From NCBI RefSeq assembly GCF_901709675.1, contig NC_051098.1, positions 6,511,000 to 6,574,999 of the forward strand: 64,000 nucleotides of DNA. Direction: 5' to 3'. Origin of the DNA: Syngnathus acus. Taxonomy: Eukaryota > Chordata > Actinopteri > Syngnathiformes > Syngnathidae. Positions 49,501 to 61,500 of the stretch are shown piece by piece (the stretch's first letter is position 1; every line of letters starts with the position of its first letter). The notes under the pieces are model-generated. The model worked only from the letters and a program-made list of their open reading frames with translations, ran no database searches and was not told the DNA's origin. Both the position numbers and the translations under genes were made by a program.

Positions 49501-52500
49501 GACACGTTGGAAAAAATGAAATCTAATCCAAAGAGAGTCCACAATTTACCTGCAGGCAGGTGTCTGCGCCGTGATGAACTTAGTACCTCCTGGATCTCCA
49601 TTCTCGTCTGCTGCAGCATAGCCAAGGCTGCCTCCAAAGCTACTTCCTGTGTTGTAACTTCCTGCTCTCTGTGGCCAACTCTTCCACCCTGCGAAAGTTG
49701 CGATGTTTCTTTCGCACCTCTTCGGTGGCTGAAGCAGCTGGTTTCTAGCTTACCAAGTCGGCTTGCCTGGCTCCGTGTGGCAGAGAGAAGCTGTTGCAGC
49801 ATTGCCTCCAGGTGGTTTGAATTCCCAACAGAATTTCCATCAGCGGTGGTAATGTAATCTCCAAATTTTAATCGTTCAAGGGATTCTCTTAGTCGGCCTT
49901 CCAACTGCAAGGCCAACCTCTTTCCCGCTGTCTCCACTGCAACCCCACATGAACCACCATACTGGGCCACAAATCTAGCCAACGGAAACAACATCAATGA
50001 TTAAAACGGAGTTACTGCAATCTATTATGACTAAATACTGTGACGTTATGACTTGTTGGTGATTCAAGTGAACATCCGTTTTTCGAAATTGTAAAATATT
50101 AGATGTTACTCAACGGGACCCAGATGCTTTTTGTCATTTTTGCATAAACATCCCATTCAGTCGTCCAACTGACCTGAGGATTTCCCCACGTAGAGACCCC
50201 ATCTCCACTTTGACAATGTCATCGGCATACTGCAGAAGCATGTTCTCCCGCATCTGGCTATTCTCCAGCATTGAGAAAATTTTGTCCCACTTTGTGAGGT
50301 CTGGAGAACTACAGGGAGTTGCACTCGGTGTGGCTACAGATGGAAAAAGGAGAACGAACAACTTAGTTAACATGACAAATTCCTCCTGCTAGTTTTCAAT
50401 TGAAGTTTATTTTGTCTTTCTGCAACATCAAGTGTGAAGTACAAATATGGCTTGTAAAGTGGAATAAAAGTGTGAATCATTTTTCTACCGCTGGGTACCA
50501 AAGCAAGCACTCTGATGTTGAGAATGACAAGTACATTGTCTGACATTGAGGTTGTGTTAACCGTTGACAAGATTTGTTTGGATAAAGGAATTCTGGTGAT
50601 CATCCAAACCCTGGGCCACACCAAACAAATGGACTCAGGCAGCTTTAAGAGGTGGTCTTGCAAACAAAACTCTGGTGTGGTTCAGGACCATTGAGCAGAA
50701 CTATGACCGCTACATGGACCAGTGTCAACATGATTACGGAAAGCATTTGGAAGCCACACAAGTGTAACATTTACGGAGGTGCCTGCCCAACCGTCAAGTG
50801 TAAAACTACACCCCCACGGTAACCTTTTCGGAGCTGCAGCTAATTAACATAATGCCATTTGGCGGGGCCCACTCTAAAAGCACCATTCATTACTAGCGCC
50901 AGATCAACCATGAAACAATTTGGTCCCTGAGACAAAGGTTCAGGTTGGTTAATTCCTACAAGAAAAAAATACTGTGAGGCTTTTTGCCCTGCCAATGACT
51001 CACAAAAGTAGGTCAGAGAAACATTTCTAGGGGATTTCAGTGGGTCTGTAAATGAACTTGCATAATTTTGATCTTCACCTCATTACGTGACTTCGAATCA
51101 TGGGGATGAGACAGTAAACCTTGCTGGGTGTGTTTTGAACACTTCATGTTCCCCAGAGTGGCTTTAGTGTTTTTGGTTAGAATTTACAAACAAAAAACAC
51201 AATCTGGAGGCTTAATGCAAACTGATTTTAAAAATCAGAAACAAGAGTAACTTCAACATTAGACGTTTGATTCTTTTTTCTTTTTGATAGAAATCATCCC
51301 TCATGATGTGACAGTAAAATTACCCCCAACCAATCGGGGAAAAATATATAAGGATATTCTTACAGTGGAACCTTGTTATGTGACCTCAATTCAGTGATAA
51401 TCAAATTCAAGTTAACCCTCAAAAGATTTATTTCCTCTATTTACTATGGGAAAAAATGTTGGAAGGACTACAAAAAGTTAAATGAACTGTGCCACGGCCC
51501 CTCTCTCATATTCATAGACACATATTCAAATTCCGTTAAGGGTTAAATTGTCAGTGTCTTCTTTTGGGCTACCTCACTTTCTTCAGTTTCATTTCTTTAT
51601 GTCACTCTTTTCTGTTAGTGTGACCAATGTTGTCATTACACACAGTACTAGTCATCTAAAGGAGGTTCAGTCAGCTTTATAAAAACTGGGATGTTGCCCG
51701 AGCGACATTTGCTGCTGTTTAACTGTTGACGGTGCAAAGAGACCTCCTGCTAGGTTTAAATCAACAAACTTGTAAAATGCAAGCTGTGTGGTGTTAGGCG
51801 TGCACTTTGTTCATTTAGTTTGGCCTGAGATGATGAAATATCCATAATATAATTTGCAGCTTTGTCACACCTGACAGAATACAGTGGAAGCCCCAAAGTT
51901 GTGAAATATTTGTTTGACTTCCAAGTTGTTCTTATTTACAGCCTGTGTTTTGTTAGTTTTTATCTTGTTATTTTGTTTAAATGGATAGACATTTTTTTTC
52001 AAGTGAAATTTTTACCACTCCTAACGGCCAAGAAAAATGTTAAGTGAAGCATTCAAATCTGGAGTTAATTGGTCAAGTGTAACACTTACGTTCTGGCGTC
52101 TCATCTTCTGTGATTTCGTTGTAGTAGGTGTCGGCATAGTTGACTTCGATATCGTCCTCATAGTTCAGAGTCAGACATACACATATCGACCACGCACCCA
52201 TTGCCAGGGGGAGCTTCCAGTACAACATGATGTTCTTCTGTGTGCGTATGCCTATGTGTGAGTGAGTGTTCACAGGTGGCAGAACCAAACAGATGTGTGA
52301 GGAAAATGGCTGGCCTCCTCTGTGTTTCTCTCTGTGTTTGCGTGCATGTGAGGAAATTCTCTATCAGTCCCCGTGGTCCCCTCCGGTCTCTCACTTTCTC
52401 CGGTCCACCGCTCTCTTTTTCAAGCTCTCCCTCCCTGATACCTCATGCAACATTTGTTCCTCCCCCTCCACATCCTCCCCTTCTTCCTCTCTACCGCTCC

Positions 52501-55500
52501 CATTCTTTCTGGTTAAATGCTGAGCAATCCTTGGCAGCAAGCCGAGCGGTGTCCTCTACTCCAGCCAGATTCGGAGATACAGAAGGGGGCTTAGTGGATT
52601 AAACTCACGCACAAGTCTGTTTCCCATTAATTAACACGTTTTCAGGGGAGACACTCATTTACTTTTACTATATTTGTATATAAACTGTTAACGTCCACAT
52701 TAGAAAATTGGTCATAATACAAAGAAAGTGGAAGTCAATCAGCGTTCCACAAAGCAATGTTTGAACTAGCTATTTGTTCTCTCGTCTGATCGTGCAGAAG
52801 GGTTAGGGAACTTTTTATAAAGTCCTCCAATGGCCATAGAAATTTTATATCAAAAATATGATGTAAGCATTTTACAAATATGTATTATTCAATATTGGAA
52901 TTCATGAGTTAAATGTTCTGCAGGTTTTGCATGGTGTAGTCTGGGTCAAAGGTCATTTTCTGTTAACTTTTTAATGTGTAGTATTTTTTACCCTGATATT
53001 ACAAAATCTGAGCTAAATCTTCCTTTTAACCTCCTCTTGTTTAGCCTGCTTAGAAATATTCTTCTGTGACTATATGGTGATGCTGCTTTTTATAATGGTC
53101 ACATTAAAATAAAACCAGACCATCGTCCTTACCTCCAAACGTTTTGAAAGCGCTCTTTGTGCCAACGAAATTTGAGCCGAGCCTCAGCCTGAGAGCGAAT
53201 ACGGCAAAGCAGTGAGTAATGCGTCGTTGGAGGTAGCTTGTATGTCGTAATCAGACTTTACTGCCGCTGCGCACAGGGAGAGGGAGATACAGGTAATGGA
53301 AGAAGAAACAGAGAGATTGATTTTTGCCCCATGCAGAGTTTGCATGTGCCTGTGTGAATAAGCAGTTTTCTAAATGATTTTTAAATTGCTTCACTGTTTT
53401 CTACACTATTATTTGTGACTCAGAAAATCTTTTGATGATGTTGGTTATGTGTGAAGATCACGCATATGTTTCCTTGTGTGGGACTATGTGTGCTTTTGTC
53501 TGTTTGGTGTTGCAGAGGGACCTAATCACTTCCTCATGGGATTTGAGGATTTGGCTACTCTTTGCAGCCTTCTTGAGTGTCTTTGGTGTGTCTCTTTGCA
53601 TAATTGTGTATTGTACCTGGTCCTTAAATGGGTAGAAGTGTGGTTTCGTGAGGTACATTTTAATGTTGTTGAAATTGTTGCTGTTCAATTGTAATTTTGT
53701 GTTACCTTAGAATTTACATAAAAACTGAATCTAATGTAATCTAGTATATTATCCAACAAAATATAATCCAATCCCAAAACATTTTTTTGAAACAATGATT
53801 GACAAGTTTGGGTAAGTTTGAAGTATTGAAAATGAAGTTGATCCAAAATTTATGACTTGAATTTATACTGCCAGAAAGTTAAGATTCTTGATCTTATTTT
53901 TGTTGTGCATATTTTGTGGCAGTAGCACTGTTGCACCCTCATAAGCAGTAACAGAAACAAGTCACAGCACGTCATCTTTTTTATGAATGTGTAAATTAGA
54001 TGTTGGTAACCTAACTCAAGCTTGAGAAATACCATTTACTTCCTGACAATCCTGACTCATACTGAAATAATGTAAAGTGGTATTCAAATAGAAACACAGT
54101 TTTCCTGTTCAGTCACTACTGACTCAGCAGTACGAAATGCTGACCCTGTCCGACTCATTGTGCAATATCGCAGATTGTTCCATAACTTCATTCGTAAAAG
54201 GTAACTACGACTTAACAATAACTTAAAAACAAGAAGTATTGCCCATAGCCAAGCATAGTGGGTGGAAGCTCTTGGTATTGAAGCTACAGAGGTAATTATG
54301 AATGCCAGAATTTACTGCGAGATACTGATGCAGAGCACGATCCCCTTCCTTGGGAAACGGGACCACGAGGCGCTCTTCCAACAATATAACGACCCCACAA
54401 ACAGCCACCACAGACCTAAACTCGAACCCACCAACTCTGTAAGGTTGTCTTGGAATGGAAGAGGATTCCAGTGTCAACCTGGGAATCCTTGGTTTAAAAC
54501 AAAAAAACTCTCCTGGAAAAAATTGGTGGTCACATAAAATGTTGACACATTTTCACTTTGGGGTGCATTCACTTTTGTTGCCAGTGGTTTAGACCATAAT
54601 GACTGTGCGTCCACTTATTTTGATGGAGCGATACATTTAAATGGATATAATGAACTCTTGACCAGTATTTTAAAAATTATGGTCTCCCTGAGAGAAGTTT
54701 TTTTTCCCCTGTGCCTTAATGTGACCATCACTCCCCCCTTCACATATTTGAGATGTTCAAGTGACATATATGACTTTAGGAACAGACAAGTAAAGCAAAC
54801 CCATGTGGGATACAACCTAACAAACACTTGCTCACAGATCTCTTTTGTGTGCTCATGTGACACTGGCCACCAAGATTTATTGAGCTAATTGACCCCCGGT
54901 AGAAAACAGTCAATAAATCCAAGAACATTTAGAAAGAAAACTGAACATTTAATTCTGTGTGCTACATGAACTGCACACAGATGACAGGTTATATGATATT
55001 GTATGATTATTAAGGAGACATCCTTATTGGCTGGAAATGTGCATTTGACTAAGAAGTTCCACTTCAATTTGCGGTGTTGATGTGCTGTCATTTTGATGTT
55101 TACAAACGTTTCACTGTACTTAACATTGGAACAAATACAGCTTTGTTATACAACTTGGTTTGTCTTGCACAACTAACCAGTGAGGACGGGTCAAATTTAA
55201 AGGTGATATATCACGTAAGACATTTCTGCGGAATGGCAGAGAAAGAGCAAACAATCGTAATTTATGCTCCATGTCAAGCAATCTCGAGACACGCTGGAAA
55301 AGGGGTCATATATTAAATGCCAGACAGTAAATACAGCTGTGGTTGGAGAGAAGAACAGCTGTGGTGTTCACGTACAGCACATGTCTTCATAAATCCAACT
55401 TTTGAGGCAGCTGTACTGGTTTGTATGCACAATTTTAACTTAATGATTTTGTCATTTTAGCAGTTCTGTTACCACAGTGTTTTCCTTCCCATTATGTAAT

Positions 55501-58500
55501 TACCTAAATATGTCACCTTTGTTTGAGTTTGGCCGGGAACCAGCCTAGGGTGTATCCTACATCTCACCCAAAATCAACTGGGATAGGCTCCAGTTCACCT
55601 GGGTCCCTAAGGCACCCTAATGACAACAAGCCATATAGAAGTGATGTTGGTCTTTCGGGATGCTGGGTTGTGTTGTCAATTGGGGCTGTGAAGGTCAAAT
55701 TCCACACTTTGGGTTGACTCATTGGTGAATCAGTACTGATTTCAGGTGCTGTGAGTGATTGTTAACTGATCAATATCTAAGGGAGCAAGACGGAATTGGA
55801 AACAAGTGACTGGAAGTATTATTAGGTGAATTTTGAGTATGTCAAAATTGTGTTCAACCAAGATCTTGTCCAGATGGAGTTTAATGATCAAATTTCCCTT
55901 CAGTGTAGTTGAGCTAAATAAATGAACATCCAATCAATCCAGCATTGGCATGAAGGATGAACATTTGTGTTTTTATTCATTTCCACTGCAAATGATAAGA
56001 GTAACATTTTGTTACTTTTTATCAAAAGTAAGCAATTCAGCAAATTTTCCCTGTCCGACATTTGTCCTTCATTCGCCTCTTGGGCACCCTTTTGTCATCG
56101 ACAGACAAATATTAGATTATTGTTGTCGGCAGACATGATTTAACTATACCAGGTTGGCCCCGATATCATTCTTGCATGAAACAGCACACTAGCGTCTTAT
56201 GTAGGAAATAAATAGACCAGCACCAGGTGCAACATACAATGCGGTCTTAAAGATTTCCCATCACAGGAGATTTAGTCTTTCGGGTGAGTTGGGATTTAAA
56301 AACAACACGGCAGAAATCAACCAGTGTATGCAGAGCTTAAAAGGAAATGCTGGAAGTTTTCGCACTGTACGTATATATTATTTTCCCACATGCTCTCCAT
56401 GTGTTTAGACATGCACATGCCTGAGGGTCCAATAGTATAACTCCTAAATCCCCCACAGAGTATTCCTATGCGGACCCTTGAAATACCTCAGAAGAATCCC
56501 ATAAAAGCTCAGCTTCAATCTTTAAAAAGCTTTGTTTTTGTACATGCCCTCTACAATATGTGTTTAGTTTTATGAAGAGCCAAGTCTTAAGTGTGCTGGA
56601 AGAGGAAATGGACATAATGAGATTGAAAGATTTCGATATTTATTGGTGACCTTGCCACAGCTTTTACACATCCGACAAAAGCAGTTCGTTAAGATGAGTT
56701 ACAACTATGGATCATCTTGTTGTAAAACCTGAAGCCCAAATAAAAATATGACCTGTGGTTTCTTTTTATTTTTTTTGCTGAACATGATCCAAATGAAAAT
56801 ATGACCTGTGTTCAGTGTCTTTTCCCGTCTGTCCGCAGGCAACCACATGCTCCTCCGTGTACTCCCCTCAGTCTACCCCAGACAACCTAATGTCATACAC
56901 CGTCACCTTGGCAAGCTCACTGCTATAATGTCACAGCTGGATTCTGCAGAACAGCAACACCTGATCAGACTGCTTCAAATGGTGGCTGAGCAGCATCCGC
57001 TGGTGAGATTGTATTTATCTTGTGTGTGTTGCTTGACGGAATGTCAGGACTAAAGAGGGTGTGGAAGGAAATAAAATGTCAACATTGCTCTAAAGCACAG
57101 ACAACAACAACACCCAACACTTTATGATCAAAATAAAATGTTTACTTCCTAGCAGACACTGCAATGTTAAAGAGTTGGTCATGTCATATTTTTAGGTGAC
57201 TAATTGTTCAGTTCTCAACCATAACTATGTCACTATGTTAATAATAGTAAAGAAAAAATCATATGCTAGCCGTGTCCACTTGGTTGATGAATGAAGTGTC
57301 CCTAAAGAATGTCTCATTCATCACTGCCATCTTAAAACGACCGTTTAGAATTTTCTGAGTTTCAATGCGACGCAAATGTGATTATTCAGTTGAAGTGACT
57401 TAAACTGAAGCAGCAGGAGTGTTCTGCAATCGTCTGATCCAGTGCTGTCTCATTGTGGATAATGAGGAGGAACAGTTCACTGCCAGAGTGTTTCCAGACG
57501 GTCCTACAGTCATGTCTTTGTTTATCATCAGTCACCATACTGTTCATCTCATTCTGCTCACCTCTGAGAGAGACATATTCACCCTTCCGCTTGCTCAATC
57601 TGCACACTACCAAAACCTTGTGTTGCTAGACTCATGGTAAAAGTATGAATTCAACTTTGTTTTCAGATGTTGAGCCCCCAGGTGCCTACCCTTGTCAGTT
57701 ACCTAGGCAACCAGTCTCTAATTGAGGCCATTCTAGGCACTCTGGTGGACGTGGCTCAAGCCAGCCCCTCCTCGTTGGTCAGCTGTCTGCCAAAGCTCAG
57801 GACTGTGGGACAACAATGGCCTGCTCTTTTGGGGCACGTAGCCAAAATCCACGGTGCTGTGGGCATCATCAATGAGGTACGCATACACACACACGCAATT
57901 ATACTTGTAGCACACACAATAAACAACTGACTCATGGGGAAAGTGTTTGGAGATACCAACTAGTGAACTGCGTTGAAGGCCTGGCTGCATTCTTGCGTAC
58001 TGAGTTGCAATGATTCAGTTTAACCAACTCATTAAAAATCGTGACTAGACTAAATAAGTCAACAAAGAATCCCATCCATCTGTCTGTCTGTTCATCCCTC
58101 CATCCGTCTGTCCATCCGTCCATCCATCTTTTATACCGAGGTCGCAAAAAGCTGGAGCCTAGCCCAACTGACTGACTGAAAGGCAAACTACATTCTGGAC
58201 TGATCGCCAGTAGTTGCAGACAACAGTGACTGAGTGAAGAATAAACCCATGCTGGTTGCACCAAAATCAGGCAAATGTACCAAGTCAAGTCAAGTCAAGT
58301 TTATTTGTATAGCCCTAAATCACAAGCAGTCTCAAAGGGCTTCACATAGACATAAATTGACAATTATCCTCAAAGCATCCCCTGATCTTAAGCTCCCACT
58401 CCACCATCAGTGACTCAGAATAAATAAATTACAATATAAGTGTATTTAATTTGTTTTGTTTTATTAATGTCACTATAGCAAATGGAAATTATTGACACTT

Positions 58501-61500
58501 TATAAAGATAATTGGCAGCACCACTTTTCATTCTCACTGTAGCAAATGGAAATGATGGACACTTTATAAAGATAGATGGCAGCACCACTTTTCATATGTC
58601 CTCTATGTGAAAAACAAAACCCAACTTTAGCACACACAAACACGTAGTTTGTGATCATTTGTTGGTGTCTTGTACTTTTTCCACATTGGAACTATTTGGA
58701 AACTAAGGCCTGGTTTTCTGGGAAATGACGCAGCAGAGACCTCCTAGTGATGGCAGTGCCTCCTGTAAGTTAGTGTTGGCCCCCACGCACACACTTACTG
58801 GTTGCACAACTTTCTCTTGCTTCCTTTAGCTCCAGAAGGACTTCATTTGTATTGATTGTTATTTATTGTTTTGTTTGGTCCAAACATATCAGATTAATCA
58901 ATTATCTCAGTGAGACCTCAAAAATATAAAACACTGCATTGTACAGAAAAAAGCACAGGTGTCCTGGGGCTCTATTTTTATTTTTTTAGATTGTGCATGT
59001 GGAAATGCTGGTGTAACCTTTTATAGCATACCCATATCTACTGTTTTTGTGAACGCGCAAGTCTCGCTGTGTGAGTTTGGAAATTAGGGAGACCGTTCTG
59101 GGCTATGCTGGGTGTTCTAGCATAGCGAGGGTGTGTTGTTTGACATACGGTCGCTGCACCTGACAATGTGGTGGATGAAAGTTACTACACTCTACGCATA
59201 GAGGAATATATTCTGAGCTGCGAGGACATGTCATCATATCTCATTTCTAAATCTGATCATTCGACCACATTTAAAGAAAATGAGAGAAGACCTTCTGATT
59301 GGTTTTAAATCAAGTTGGCTCTGATCATGCCTACAGTGGTGCAAACCACCTTTTTTTAAATACACCTACTTGCATAAGTCTGCAAAATTACGAACACGTG
59401 GACTAACCAGCCTCCCCATGACAAGTGCAGCACTGTATTTGCACTAGTTACAAAAAAGAGTTTGTTATTGACCATGTGACTGTGTGTTATTTATTAGTTG
59501 CAATGTTATTTTGTGCTTTTAGGTACAGTCTGAATCTCTCCATGGAATTTAAACTTTATCTTTTATCAGTTCAGTATAATTTTTGGGGAGAACATAAAAC
59601 TAATAGTGCAATTGGCTAGCAAAGAGCCCAGGGTGAACCACAGCTTTTGCCAAAGTCATCTGGGATAAGCTCCAGTTTTGCTGCAAGACCAAAGAGCGGT
59701 ATAGAAAATCAATGGATGAAACTTCAGCAGTTACTTTTCCTTTCAACTTGAAAAATAAAGAAAGTTCTAAAGTTCATTCTTTTGGATTTTTTTTTTCTCC
59801 AGGAACTATTCCCATGATTTTTGCATTACCTGAAAAGGGTTCTATAATGAACATCATAAGACCTGCTTTGGGTATAATGCTTGTAAGCGCCATAGTCTTT
59901 TAGAATGCAAAATATTAAATCAATAAAGCCAGCACTGAGGTGTAATAATAACATACCACATCTGTAATCTGCACCCCAACAAGCTTCTGTTTCATTCTTG
60001 AACTGCACCTTTGAGACTGCTAAATACCTCCTTGGCCTGTTGTGCGGAAACCCGCTGACTTCTAGTCTTACAGTTGCGTTTAGTATCCACACAAGAGGTT
60101 ATTATCCAACAGAATGAGCTTGTAAAACATGCCCAAACTATACAGAAAGAGCATTTTCCCCATCAATCACATTTTTGTGTCTCATGCTGAAGACTTCCAA
60201 CACAAGATGTTTGCACCAGCTGGATTCAAAGATCATATCAGTCAATCTTGCCAGCAATGTACAAGTACCAATTTTCCCCACTGTTGTGAAATGTGATGCT
60301 GACTGACTATGCTTTATGAAACAATTTATACTCCCAGGGAGAAATCTTAAAAACGTCTGTGGTTTTTGGTCTTTGGTTTGCTTTTTATCAACAAATGGGG
60401 GGGGGTATTTGGATTCAAAATTGCAAGAGGACTGATATTCAATCCTATCACCTTTGCTCTACTCACACCATGTTATTAGATCCAGCCCAGGGGTAATCAT
60501 GCAGTATGACTGCCAGCACACATGAGATTTTCCTACTGCCAGAATAGGTGATCATACAGCACAGTGGCCCTCTGAGGGAAAGCACAACAACAATGTGACC
60601 CATAACAAAAATGCTTGACACCCCTGAAATACTATATCCCCCCTAAAAAATAATAAAAAATTGAAAGGTTTGTTAGGAATATATATGCCGGTTTTAAATA
60701 ATGAAATCCAAATTTTTATTTACAAATACTCATTACCATAGACATGTAATTGTTCAAATCTAAAGTCACCATTAAAGATTCTCCTCTGCTTCAATACCAG
60801 GATCATCCATGCAGACTTTGTATCTGCTGAGAAAAAATGGACTTTGTGCTCAAAGGTTTCATGATGTATTTGAATTTGAAGAAAACTATTCTATAATTGT
60901 CAATGTTTTTTTTTATTTTCCTCAGGTGCATGCACGCAATTCGTTGGTTTACCTGGTGTCTCTTCTGGGTGATATGGAGCACACTTTTCACCACACGCTG
61001 CTGCTGGAGATCCGAGCCCTGACAGACCGTTACCCGTCTGTGCTGGGAGGCCACGGTAAAGACCTCTACAGGCTGAGCAACTCATTCACAGCCATAGCCA
61101 GAATGCTCGGGAGGCGGCTGGAAGAGAGTGCCACCGCACGCTGCAGGTCAGAGGAGGCATACTCTTCATCATTAAACAGATTTTCAGTTGTCTTTGAAGG
61201 AGAAGTCAAGTGCAAACATTTTCTGTGCACTAATATGTTCTTTTTCATATTCTACAAATGTAATAATTGGAATACCGTGTTTAGACAAGTGCGGCTACAT
61301 AGAACGAATAAATGAAAAGAAAATTTTTGACTTGACTTCCCCTGAGCAATTATCTTCTTGTGTGGGGTGTGCAAATAAGACATTATTACATTTATCACAA
61401 TAAAAATGACTTTTGAAATTTAGTTAGCCTGGCCGAACCATTATTATTCTATCTTCTATTGATGTTTTGTATTACTCTTTCTTATTATTTGCATAAAGCC

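Larger units (their letters stand above)
53300..56838 (+). other. veph1 intron 3, part upstream of ptx3
   Basis: No exon supported. Carries the Tc1-like remnant (54223-54640) and a reverse-oriented fish repeat copy (55530-55640). Confidence 0.5.
57877..60925 (+). other. veph1 intron 5
   Basis: 3 kb without a supported exon. Holds fish repeat copies (58075-58245, 58278-58420 and 59640-59720) and a two-copy tandem duplication (58471-58597). Confidence 0.5.

Noticed and set aside
52345-52365. NF-kB-like site GGAAATTCTC upstream of ptx3
   Set aside because: Differs from consensus and lies at an unproven distance from an unknown transcription start.
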